Position numbers and translations under genes: made by a program. This document shows positions 6,776 to 14,600 of a stretch of 20,951 nucleotides of DNA, in pieces (the first letter of the stretch is position 1; each line of letters starts with the position of its first letter). The notes beneath the pieces were generated by a model. It searched no databases, had not been told where the DNA came from, and worked only from the letters and a program-made list of their open reading frames with translations. This DNA comes from a virus, in the IMG/VR virus record IMGVR_UViG_3300025082_000096, positions 1-20,951 of that record; one strand, written 5' to 3'.

Positions 6776-7279
6776 CTACTCCTTTTCTGAGACTTGTTCA
6801 TCGACACTCAAGAGTTCAATTTCAAAATTTAATGTCTTACCTGCTAACGGATGGTTGAAGTCTAAAACAACTGACTCTTCGCCGACTGAATCAACCCTTG
6901 CAGTTATCATGCGACCTTCGGGGTTTTGCCCTCGAACCATAGCACCTTCTTGAAATTCGAAATCAGGAGGAAATGACTTGATAGGCACCGACTGAACATT
7001 TTCAGAACTTGTGTCGCCATAAGCTTCTCCTGGCTGCAGTGTAACGCTTTTTACTTCACCTATCGACATACCCGACAAGGCCGCATCGAACCCAGCAATC
7101 AACTGGCCCGAACCAACTTCAAAAGACAGAGGTTCTTCGCGGATGCGCGAACTATCAAATTCAGTTCCATCTTCATACGTGCCAACATAATGCACGCTTA
7201 CTGTTTGCCCTTCTTCTACTTTTTTCTTTTCTACTTTTTTCTTTTCTACTTTTTTCTTTTCTACTTTTTTCTTACTCAT
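6776..7279 (-). CDS. SlyD-like FKBP-type peptidyl-prolyl isomerase with KKKVE repeat tail
   Basis: A 167-aa predicted prolyl cis-trans isomerase and folding helper. Residues ~24-85 carry the FKBP half-barrel (VSVHYVGTYEDGTEFDSS, then SGQLIAGFDAALSGM). After GEAYGD comes the insert-in-flap chaperone domain typical of SlyD, closed by VVLDFNHPLAGKTL and a final FEIELL strand. The histidine/cysteine-rich metal tail of E. coli SlyD is missing. Instead, residues 3-22 are four perfect KKKVE copies, a strongly basic tail that might bind nucleic acid. There is no signal peptide, so it is cytoplasmic. The gene follows ssb after a hairpin, and AGGGGTG lies about 6 nt before ATG. Phage-encoded prolyl isomerases are uncommon; the client could be a virion or replication protein. 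Confidence 0.92.
   Translation of the reverse strand: MSKKKVEKKKVEKKKVEKKKVEEGQTVSVHYVGTYEDGTEFDSSRIREEPLSFEVGSGQLIAGFDAALSGMSIGEVKSVTLQPGEAYGDTSSENVQSVPIKSFPPDFEFQEGAMVRGQNPEGRMITARVDSVGEESVVLDFNHPLAGKTLNFEIELLSVDEQVSEKE
7214..7273 (-). repeat. Four perfect 15-bp tandem repeats encoding (KKKVE)4
   Basis: The 15-bp unit (plus strand TTCTACTTTTTTCTT) is repeated four times without a mismatch, in frame, encoding residues 3-22 of the SlyD-like protein. Identity at every third base shows recent duplication or slippage, so copy number may vary between relatives without breaking the frame. Confidence 0.97.
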
Positions 7280-7306
7280 TATAATTCACCCCTTTTTGTT
7301 AAATTT

Positions 7307-7330
7307 GAGGCACCTGTAACCCCGTGCCTC
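7307..7330 (-). promoter_or_regulatory. Intergenic hairpin between ssb and the FKBP gene
   Basis: A perfect 7-bp inverted repeat, GAGGCAC/GTGCCTC (7307-7313 and 7324-7330), encloses a 10-nt loop. It starts 19 nt after the ssb stop and ends about 28 nt before the FKBP start, in a locally GC-rich patch of an AT-rich genome. On the RNA it is followed by AAATTTAAC rather than a U-run, so it is not a classic terminator. RNA processing, 3' protection of ssb mRNA or partial attenuation are possible. Confidence 0.55.
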
Positions 7331-7348
7331 CCTGCGGGTGAGAGAGAT

Positions 7349-8089
7349 TTATGAAAGAAGCTCACTAAAAGCTTTATCCACTGAGTCGCCAGACTCAGTG
7401 TTGTATTTCTCTACGTTGTCAGAAGAAACATCATCAACATTTCCCGATAAATATTCATCAAGGATAGTCTCTACTTCTTCCGGCGACTTGCGATCAAAGA
7501 GCTTATCAAGGCTAGGAATTGTATCCAGCCATTCAGCGCATTGAGCTTCGTCTTCACACAGTGGCGAAGGTCGACGTCGTGGAGTAATCTCCGTTTGTGG
7601 AAAGGATGCCCCTGCGGGCTTTCCGTAGCGAATTACAAGATCCGTTCCAGTTTCAGAATCTGTAATGTCACCATACTCAGGATTCAAAACAAGATTGAGA
7701 AGCTTTTCATAAGCCATCTTGCCGAAACCCCAAATACGCACGCCCTTTTCTTCTTCACCGCGTACAACCACGGGTGCGAAGAAACGTTGCCTAGCTGACA
7801 AAGACTTAGCCACCTTAATGCTTTCTTCCGTACCTTCTTTATAAAGTTTGCGAACGAAAGAATCAAGCGCGTCGTCTTCTCCAAAGTTTTTCTTTGGACT
7901 CAGAAAGCCTGAGTTGTTTCCAACGTTATAGTGAAACCAATAATCCTTAAACGGATCGCCATCTGGAGTGGGAACGATGCGAATCGTTGTTTCCCCATCC
8001 TGCGGCTTCCAAAAAGATTCTCGGTTATTACCGCCTCTGTTGTCTAGCTCGATGCGACGTGCGCGCATTTTTTCCATATCAATACCCAT
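7349..8089 (-). CDS. T4 gp32-like single-stranded DNA-binding protein
   Basis: Coats single-stranded DNA at the fork and during recombination. The protein is 246 aa. A short basic N-terminus (MRARRIELDNR) is followed by the OB-fold region (SFWKPQDGETTIRIVP, DYWFHYNVG, RFFAPVVVRG, VRIWGFGKMAYEKLL) and a strongly acidic C-terminal tail from about residue 179, ending FSELLS, as expected for a protein-recruiting gp32 tail. The cysteine/histidine zinc cluster of T4 gp32 is not present in the corresponding part (FLSPKKNFGEDDAL, residues 62-75). It has the best ribosome site in the window, AAGGAG 7 nt before ATG, plus its own promoter and a leader hairpin, consistent with high, regulated expression. 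Confidence 0.85.
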   Translation of the reverse strand: MGIDMEKMRARRIELDNRGGNNRESFWKPQDGETTIRIVPTPDGDPFKDYWFHYNVGNNSGFLSPKKNFGEDDALDSFVRKLYKEGTEESIKVAKSLSARQRFFAPVVVRGEEEKGVRIWGFGKMAYEKLLNLVLNPEYGDITDSETGTDLVIRYGKPAGASFPQTEITPRRRPSPLCEDEAQCAEWLDTIPSLDKLFDRKSPEEVETILDEYLSGNVDDVSSDNVEKYNTESGDSVDKAFSELLS

Positions 8090-8115
8090 ATTGTTTCTCC
8101 TTTTTTGAGTAAAGT

Positions 8116-8139
8116 CAGAATGACCAATTTCTCATTCTG
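8116..8139 (-). promoter_or_regulatory. Hairpin in the ssb mRNA leader
   Basis: A perfect 8-bp inverted repeat CAGAATGA/TCATTCTG (8116-8123 and 8132-8139) has an 8-nt loop. With the promoter at 8148-8176 the RNA would begin near 8141, so the stem would form the extreme 5' end of ssb mRNA, 26 nt before ATG. It could stabilise the message, or act as an autoregulatory site, as the T4 gene 32 leader structure does. As DNA it could also be an operator. Confidence 0.6.
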
Positions 8140-8147
8140 CTATATTC

Positions 8148-8176
8148 ATAGTAACATAATAAATTCTACTTGTCAA
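8148..8176 (-). promoter_or_regulatory. Sigma70-like promoter for ssb
   Basis: Minus strand: perfect TTGACA (8176-8171), 17 nt, TACTAT (8153-8148; 4 of 6). The -35 box overlaps the stop codon of the tubulin-like gene. It sits in the 83-nt gap before ssb and would start RNA at about 8141. Confidence 0.72.
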
Positions 8177-9072
8177 GTGTTTTTTTCATTTTTTTGTCGC
8201 TGAATTTCTGATGTATGAGCGACAGTATAAACGTAGTCCTGTTCATAGTTCGTTGCAAATATTCCATAACTGGTTTTTACATCACTTTTAATTTGTTCTT
8301 TGATCTTTTTGAACAAGTCGCCCTTTTCTTCTAATTTTTTCTTGTTTATAGCATAATAATATCGCAATTCTTCTATTTTGTCAAGTGGATAAAATAATTT
8401 CTTTTCACCGTCTTCGCCATTGGCAATTCCAATTGTGGAAATTCGATTTATGTCATCAGGAGCTGAAAAATTGGATACTACAGCTTTATTGTGATTATAG
8501 ACATTCATCATATGAAATGTTGAAACGATCATTTCATTCAGTCTTTCATAATATCCAATAACCGGTACCTCCCCTAAGTGCTTTTCAACTTCGGAATTAC
8601 TAACAAGGTAAATTCTCTTAAACAACCCTGACCTAGCGTACTCTTGCAAAATATTGAACATCACCCATTCATGTACACTTTTAATTTGTGAAAGAAGTTC
8701 TATCTCTGGTCTTATATATAGAACACTTACCTCTTGACTTTTTACAGATTCCAAAATTTTCAAAGAGGCGCCGGCTATAGTCGCAGAGCCCCCAACAATA
8801 AAAAGAATCGGCCCTTTAACCTCCTTAAAAAAATTATTCATATTTGGACACAACTTTTCATACTCTTCTGGACTTTGTTGGCGAGGAAGTTTATATACCC
8901 CTTTTTTTTGATGATTGTTAATTTCTCCTTCAACATCATATGACGCCCACGACCAATCCGCCCCTTCGTCATGATCTCCGGCATCAATTTTATAAACTTC
9001 ATACTGATCGTATTTTGCAAACTCATCAGCAATATTGCAACCTACCTGCCCTAACCCTATAATAGTTTCCAT
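8173..9072 (-). CDS. Divergent tubulin/FtsZ-superfamily protein
   Basis: A 299-aa predicted nucleotide-binding cytoskeletal-type protein. T1 loop: IIGLGQVGCNI (residues 4-14) fits the GxGQxGxxI pattern of tubulins, TubZ and archaeal CetZ. T4 loop: VGGSATIAG (93-101) stands where GGGTGTG/GGGTGSG is usual. T6-H7: LVSNSEVE (156-163) and RLNEMI (177-182) fit the guanine-contacting region. T7: HMMNVYNHNKAVV (187-199) lines up with FtsZ MNVDFADVRTVM, but both catalytic aspartates are replaced. IGIANGEDG (214-222) corresponds to the conserved GxGxASGEDR that opens the C-terminal domain. The length is short, with a lysine-rich tail. Translation should be good: AAGGAG 11 nt upstream, start overlapping the polymerase stop (TAATG). 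Phage relatives (PhuZ, TubZ) position DNA or a replication compartment; this one is only remotely similar. Confidence 0.72.
   Translation of the reverse strand: METIIGLGQVGCNIADEFAKYDQYEVYKIDAGDHDEGADWSWASYDVEGEINNHQKKGVYKLPRQQSPEEYEKLCPNMNNFFKEVKGPILFIVGGSATIAGASLKILESVKSQEVSVLYIRPEIELLSQIKSVHEWVMFNILQEYARSGLFKRIYLVSNSEVEKHLGEVPVIGYYERLNEMIVSTFHMMNVYNHNKAVVSNFSAPDDINRISTIGIANGEDGEKKLFYPLDKIEELRYYYAINKKKLEEKGDLFKKIKEQIKSDVKTSYGIFATNYEQDYVYTVAHTSEIQRQKNEKNT
8356..8384 (-). promoter_or_regulatory. Candidate promoter inside the tubulin-like gene
   Basis: Minus strand: TTGACA (8384-8379), 17 nt, TATTAT (8361-8356; 5 of 6). It lies within the last third of the tubulin-like gene, 208 nt upstream of the ssb promoter and in the same direction, so it could be a second promoter for ssb and the genes beyond. 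Confidence 0.55.
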
Positions 9073-10271
9073 TATTTCATAAGCTCCTTAAGATCGCCAA
9101 AATTTTTACCAGTACTGACACTGGTTTTAAATTTCCCAAATCTTGTATTAGAAAATTCATCTACAATATTTTTCATAAGATGTTTGTCCTCTGCGTGCAA
9201 ATCAATAACTATGCTGTCGTGTATACAGAAAGCAACGTTTGATTTCCTACCCTCTAGTATATCATAAATTTTAATCATTTTTTGCAAAATTAGATCGGCA
9301 CAGGTGCTCTGGATTATATAGTTTAAAGCATGATGTTTATCTGCTGGTATTTCTCTATTGAAACAAGTCTTTACAGTTTCACCATCCCAATATTCGTTTA
9401 GAACTTTGTCCTTGTCAAACATTTTTCTTAATACTTTTTCGTTCGAATGTTTTTTTGAATTATAAAGCCATGCAAAAATAGAATTTTTCACTTCTTGTCT
9501 TGATAAAATCTTGTTCCCGGGCAAATGTCTCCTATTCCACTCATGAATATCCATTGTTGGTTGGTTCTTATCTGACAACGCCAAAAGCGTTCTTAGTTCA
9601 GCTCCATTATAATCCAATTCAACAAACAAATCATTATTTGGCTTAAGAATGGAGCGGTATTTTTTTGGGAAAGTAAGAATTGGAAAACTGTATTTTTTCG
9701 TTGTTAATCTGCCAGTTTTAGTTCCAAAGATATCATATCTTATGTACGGAGCGATGTTGTTAATTTTCTTTCTCCACTGTCTTGCCTTGTGCTCGGCAAG
9801 ATATGGCTTAAATTCATTTATATCTATATTTAACTTTTGCTGATTTATGTCTTCAACTACTTTTGCTAACAAAGTCAAAAATCTCAAATTTTTGGGTGGC
9901 AAAAAATTTTCGAAAACATGTTTTGTAATTCGATTTTTTATTTCACAGAATTCAAGTAAAAATTTCTTCGGAACCAAGTCGTAAAAGCAATTATCATCTA
10001 GAGACACTTTCGACAAATGAAAAGATCTCAAGAAAGCTTTAAGCTTGTTATTAACTCTATCCCAATCATCTTTTAAATGGGGGGGGCAAACATCATCAAG
10101 AGATAAGCCGCCGCACTGCAAATGACCGTATCTAATTTCCCTATCCCTGAGAAAAGATGCAGAAGACCATGTCTCGCTAATTCCGTCAGGAAGTTCATGA
10201 TTAAAATAAAGCTCCCCGTCATAATATACTCCTATACATTTATTTTTATTGTCTAGTGTTTGAAATAACAT
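9072..10271 (-). CDS. polA: Short family A (PolA-type) DNA polymerase, polymerase domain only
   Basis: Template-directed DNA polymerase of 399 aa, much shorter than full Pol I. TGR is at 186-188 and motif A DYNGAEL at 220-226 (catalytic Asp220). The O-helix motif B is R258-K262-F266-Y270 with the usual four-residue spacing, but Asn replaces the glycine after Tyr. LNYIIQSTCADL (316-327) precedes motif C HDS at 351-353 (catalytic Asp352). Residues 1-130 show no 3'-5' exonuclease motifs, and there is no 5' nuclease domain (a separate 5' nuclease gene lies downstream). Proofreading must come from elsewhere or be absent. Phe266 aligns with E. coli Phe762. There is no Shine-Dalgarno before ATG 10271, although a promoter lies about 100 nt upstream. 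Confidence 0.9.
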   Translation of the reverse strand: MLFQTLDNKNKCIGVYYDGELYFNHELPDGISETWSSASFLRDREIRYGHLQCGGLSLDDVCPPHLKDDWDRVNNKLKAFLRSFHLSKVSLDDNCFYDLVPKKFLLEFCEIKNRITKHVFENFLPPKNLRFLTLLAKVVEDINQQKLNIDINEFKPYLAEHKARQWRKKINNIAPYIRYDIFGTKTGRLTTKKYSFPILTFPKKYRSILKPNNDLFVELDYNGAELRTLLALSDKNQPTMDIHEWNRRHLPGNKILSRQEVKNSIFAWLYNSKKHSNEKVLRKMFDKDKVLNEYWDGETVKTCFNREIPADKHHALNYIIQSTCADLILQKMIKIYDILEGRKSNVAFCIHDSIVIDLHAEDKHLMKNIVDEFSNTRFGKFKTSVSTGKNFGDLKELMK

Positions 10272-10287
10272 TAACTAATCTAGAAAT

Positions 10288-11643
10288 TTATTCTTCACAT
10301 TGTGGATCTGTTGGATTTAGTGGAACAGTTGAAACATTCGAGTTTACTTCTGGGAATTCTCTTAGTGCTCTATTAATATACATCACTGCAGAGTTTTTGT
10401 CAAGCTTTTTTGCCATTCTTTGAGCACTTCTCAATATGCGTCTAAATTTTGGTTCTTTAAAAAATACTTGTTCTTCTGCTATTCGAATATAAAAATAAAT
10501 TTTCAACCAATGATCATCATCGTATCTATCATCGACAGCTTGCATACTAATTTGTTCTCTAGTCACAACTTTGTGGACTAGTTTATCAGTTTTCAGCCCG
10601 TATACACATCTTTTGGTGTCGACTATTTTCACTCTTGGGTTCTTTTCAACAAATTTATTATAATTGTTGACCATGTTTTTCTTTAGTTCGCCTATGTCAC
10701 TAAAACAAGATTTAGTGTAATACGAATCAAAAAAATGTTTCGAGGTTTCCGGAAATACGAAATCTTTATAGCAGACTTCGTTTGGCTTCTTGAGCCATTC
10801 ACTAACTGAATCTGTAGTGTTGATACACCCGGGCACCATGGTGCCCATTAGCATTTCTTCACTGGATTGTTTCGTTGTCCGGTCCCACTCTTTCCAAATC
10901 CAATTTTTTAGCATGTTGGGGGAAGTTATATTGGCAATTAATCTCCATGGAGCGTGCATATCGACCATAAATCCAAACTGTCTAGCCGTGTTAGTATAAA
11001 GTTTAAAATTTGGATCGCTCAGCCAGACGCCTCGAGCTTCGTCGGAATCGTGATCTTCATTTGCAAGCCTCACCATCAAGCCGCTAATCAAGGGGGTACA
11101 TATGCTATTTTTAATAAAGAAAGTCTTAGTGATAGCACTTGTTTTGGCATATTCTGTAGCGAAGTGTATAAAAAGTCTAGAATAATCATCAAAATTTTGC
11201 ACTACTCGTGTTTTCACAGAGGTTTTAAGATAAGTATCAGAAAAAATAGAATATATTTTTTCCACATATGATTTGTACAAGGTCTTTGCGTCTATATAGC
11301 CGCCGGTAGGTTTTTGTATAGCATCCCTTATGATACCACGACGGATGACTTTACCAAAGTCGTCGCCTCTCACGAAATAAGTCTGAAATTTTTTAAAGGC
11401 CACTGCTACAAAATCTATTAAAAGTATATCTCCATATCTATTAGAAAATGCATCCGTTGGTTGTACGATTTTTAGTCTTCTCTCTAATTTAGCTTTGTGG
11501 CTAACATGAACTACATTGCCCTGCTGATCGATCTTGCCATATAAAACCCTATTATACCACATGTTTAGCGGGCCAGGGGCAGAAATGGGATAACCAGATA
11601 TTTCATATCTTTTTTTATCTTCGAAATTTTGCATTGTCCCCAT
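10288..11643 (-). CDS. Putative virion structural protein, 451 aa
   Basis: Not assigned to a named family. It is mixed alpha/beta, rich in aromatic and charged residues, with no signal peptide, membrane segment or nuclease/ATPase motif. A conserved-looking block reads MHAPWRLIANITSPNML around residues 228-243, and the N-terminus has SGYPISAPGPLNMWYNRVLYG. It is the last gene of the tail/baseplate run, 15 nt after the 1076-aa gene, with AGGAG about 10 nt before ATG. This suggests a late virion or baseplate component rather than a replication protein. The start is ATG 11643 (MGTM), with Met4 as an alternative. Its 3' end contains the promoter for the polymerase gene. Function is inferred from neighbourhood only. 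Confidence 0.75.
   Translation of the reverse strand: MGTMQNFEDKKRYEISGYPISAPGPLNMWYNRVLYGKIDQQGNVVHVSHKAKLERRLKIVQPTDAFSNRYGDILLIDFVAVAFKKFQTYFVRGDDFGKVIRRGIIRDAIQKPTGGYIDAKTLYKSYVEKIYSIFSDTYLKTSVKTRVVQNFDDYSRLFIHFATEYAKTSAITKTFFIKNSICTPLISGLMVRLANEDHDSDEARGVWLSDPNFKLYTNTARQFGFMVDMHAPWRLIANITSPNMLKNWIWKEWDRTTKQSSEEMLMGTMVPGCINTTDSVSEWLKKPNEVCYKDFVFPETSKHFFDSYYTKSCFSDIGELKKNMVNNYNKFVEKNPRVKIVDTKRCVYGLKTDKLVHKVVTREQISMQAVDDRYDDDHWLKIYFYIRIAEEQVFFKEPKFRRILRSAQRMAKKLDKNSAVMYINRALREFPEVNSNVSTVPLNPTDPQCEE
10375..10403 (-). promoter_or_regulatory. Sigma70-like promoter upstream of the polymerase gene
   Basis: Minus strand: TTGACA (10403-10398), 17 nt, TATATT (10380-10375; 5 of 6). It lies in the 3' end of the 451-aa gene, about 100 nt before the polymerase start. 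It marks the switch from structural to replication genes and could serve polA and the tubulin-like gene. Confidence 0.65.
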
Positions 11644-11658
11644 TACTAAAAATTCTCC

Positions 11659-14600
11659 TTATTTTTTCTTCTTCTTTGGTTTAATTTTGATATGCCCAAC
11701 TCTGGCATTGTGTTCTTCCACAGTTTCCGTTGGCGCGGAGGTCTTTTTCACTGCAACTTTATCTTTTACTTTCGCTGTGTTCTTTTCGTGGGTGTCACTT
11801 CTATCTTTGACTTTGATTTTCTCTCCCGTTTGTTCGGTGCCTACCGGTTTGATCTTTTGTTCCGGCTGTTTGCATTGTTCATCATTAGGATTATCTTTGC
11901 AGAACATTTTTAGCTGGGCTTCGTGTTGGAGTGCGCGCATACCCTTGGGGATCCGGTGGCCGGTGTTGGTGCCGGGGAGGTCTTTGAAGCTTCGCTCCGG
12001 AGCGTAGCGGTCGAACACCTTCGAGGACGGCACAACAATTGGCTTACTGCCATGACCAGAATTAGATACCGGCTTTTTGTTACCTCCAAAAGACTGCCAC
12101 AGACACTGCATATTTGTTGTCCACTCTAGCCTGGCCTCCATAGATTTAACCTCGTTTTTTGTTTTAAGTACCATACAATAACCACCGACTCCAAGACCCT
12201 TTTGTTGCTCTGCGCTCCACCAGGTGACGGGAAAAGAAATATTTACATGTTTACCAGGAATTAAAAGCGCATTGCCAAACATTGTAATGTCATAATTATA
12301 TGGCTCACCAAAGTGTTCAGTGTCGTCAATTCCAGCAGACTCTAACTTTGCTTCCAAATAATGAGGTTGATTGGAACGATTCATTGTAAAATTAATGATT
12401 GTAGAATTTTCTCTTCCTAATTCAATGTGATAAACGCCGCGTTGATTATCAACAGTTTTGTTTTTTGTATACCATTTGCCAGAATTTGATGAACCTTGCA
12501 CAAAAATAAGCTCTCCAGACTTTGCTTTAGATGCATCACTTTTGGCCTTTGTTTTTTTTGGACTCGATTTGGCGCCGTGAGAATAATAATATGCATTATC
12601 TTTTTTCGCTTTCCCTTTGGGTTTAGAAAAAATTACTCTATTAGCTATGCTGTTTATTGTCAAATAAGATGGGTACCCAAGCACATTCACGTTAATGTTG
12701 CCTTCTTCTTTACACCTTCCTGTTAGCGCTTCTAATACTAGTTGACTCAGGGAATCATTGAGAAACGAATCAAAAAGGTATTCTGTTCTCCACTGATCGA
12801 TAACATTTTCAATCCAAAATTCTTGCCAAACTTTTAAAGTAATCGGAATTCTAGCTAAATTTTCTTTTACCGCAATACGCTTTTGAGGATGTTGAAATTC
12901 TACATCTCCTAATAAAAACTTTACAACACCTTCTGTATCACTTGCACTCCACCAGTCTAAATCCATTTGTCCTTTAAACTGATATAATCTTTCCAAAACT
13001 GTATCCAAGAGATCACCATAATAGAAAAAATATATATTTCGCCACGCTAAAGGTGCAGCGCCAGCCATTTCAGTGTGCGGGATTCTAGAGTCAGGGCCGG
13101 CGTCTTGTTCTTTTTCCGCTTCTGTTCTTGATGCGGCGCGGGCTTGATCCGCTGCAGCGTCGTCGGTGGCTTTGTTGCTATCTGCAACCGCCGGCGAGTC
13201 TGAGGCACCGTTTTGGACCGGTTTTGCCACTGCTCCTTTGGCCGCCCCTGTTCCAGTTTTTGCGGCTTTTGCATTGTCTTCCAGGACTGTTTTTTTCTGG
13301 TTTAATACACGTAATTGTTCTGCATCTTTTTCGTCTTTTGGGTCTTTTTTTTTCAGAGTTGCTATTTCTTTATTAACTTCTTCCAACTCATCCTCTTCTG
13401 ATTCTGCTTTCACTCTAGCTTTCTTTGCAGCAAACCACGAATAAAGATCAGATTCTGGAACTTGAATAAAATGCAATTGTTTCTTTTCTGATAACCTATC
13501 TAAAATTTGGCTATACATTCTAGACAATTTTTTAGCTTTATATATAACTTGTCCAACTTCATTATTATTTTTAAAATCTACATGATCCAAATAAGTTCTG
13601 ACACGACCCATCTCCTTGTCGCCTGATACCCCAAATTCATTTTTAATAACTTTTTTAGCTGCAGCAGCTTCTGTCTTTGCTTTCGGATCAATCTTCATTC
13701 TAACCGGCTTGTTGCCACCTTCCGCAATTTTTTCTTCCATTTTTTCCGTTTCGGATCCGGGGGCGTAATATTCCACGGTTTCATCGAGAACTTTCGCAGC
13801 TGTGCTCTTCGTCTCCGCTGTCTTCGCCGATTTTACCTGCTCCTGCCTGACCATCGCTCCAAAATCTCCCTTAGCGTCAACAAATGCAGTAACTTTTCCT
13901 TGCTCTTCTTCGGTGAGACCTTCATATGCTTTATCTCGTCTCGCTATCGCGTCAGCTTTTAGTTCCCTCTCTCTGGCGGCTGCAGCCTTGTCAGTAGGAG
14001 CATACAATATATCAGCGGCTTTTGATTTAAAAGACGTCTCAATGGACCCAACATAATCTATACTTAATTCAAACCCGCCATCCGGAGCGTCATAAACCGG
14101 CGTTATAGAATGCTTGAGAAGATTCAGATAAAGCTGCATTTTGTTGGCAGCAAGAGCAGCTCTTAAACTGCTCGCTTTATCCTTTGGTTTGGAGAACCCA
14201 GCAGATCTATAAGCCTCAATGAGTCGCGACGTGGCTGGCAGGTTGTATCCAACATCAACTCTGATTCGATAAACTGTTTCATCATATAATCTGTGAGTTT
14301 TATCAGGATTGGGGCTTCTTCTCTTTTTGCTAATAACTGATCTTCTGATCAGATCTGCAAATGAGTATGTATGCTTCCTGGTTATGTATTCCTTAAAGAG
14401 AGCTTTAGGGGATTCAAAATAAAGCTTTAAACTACATCTTAAATATGTGTCAACCTCAACAGGTCGAGTGCCTTCGAAATCAAAAGTAAACGAGCGAAAG
14501 GCAACTCCCAACTTATTGGATGTCATTCGATCTAAGTTTCTAAGGTTGTTAAACTTAAGAGGAATGAGTATTTCATTATCCTTGCTTTTCGTTGTGCTAT

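Noticed and set aside
9390-9418. TTGACA inside the polymerase gene
   Set aside because: The hexamer 17 nt away is GAATAT, and no TANNNT box appears at 16 or 18 nt.
13047-13274. 75-aa minus-strand frame inside the 1076-aa gene
   Set aside because: Out-of-frame product of a low-complexity Ala/Lys region; no ribosome site.
14425-14453. TTGACA inside the 1076-aa gene
   Set aside because: The box at 17 nt is TTAAAG and neighbouring spacings are no better.
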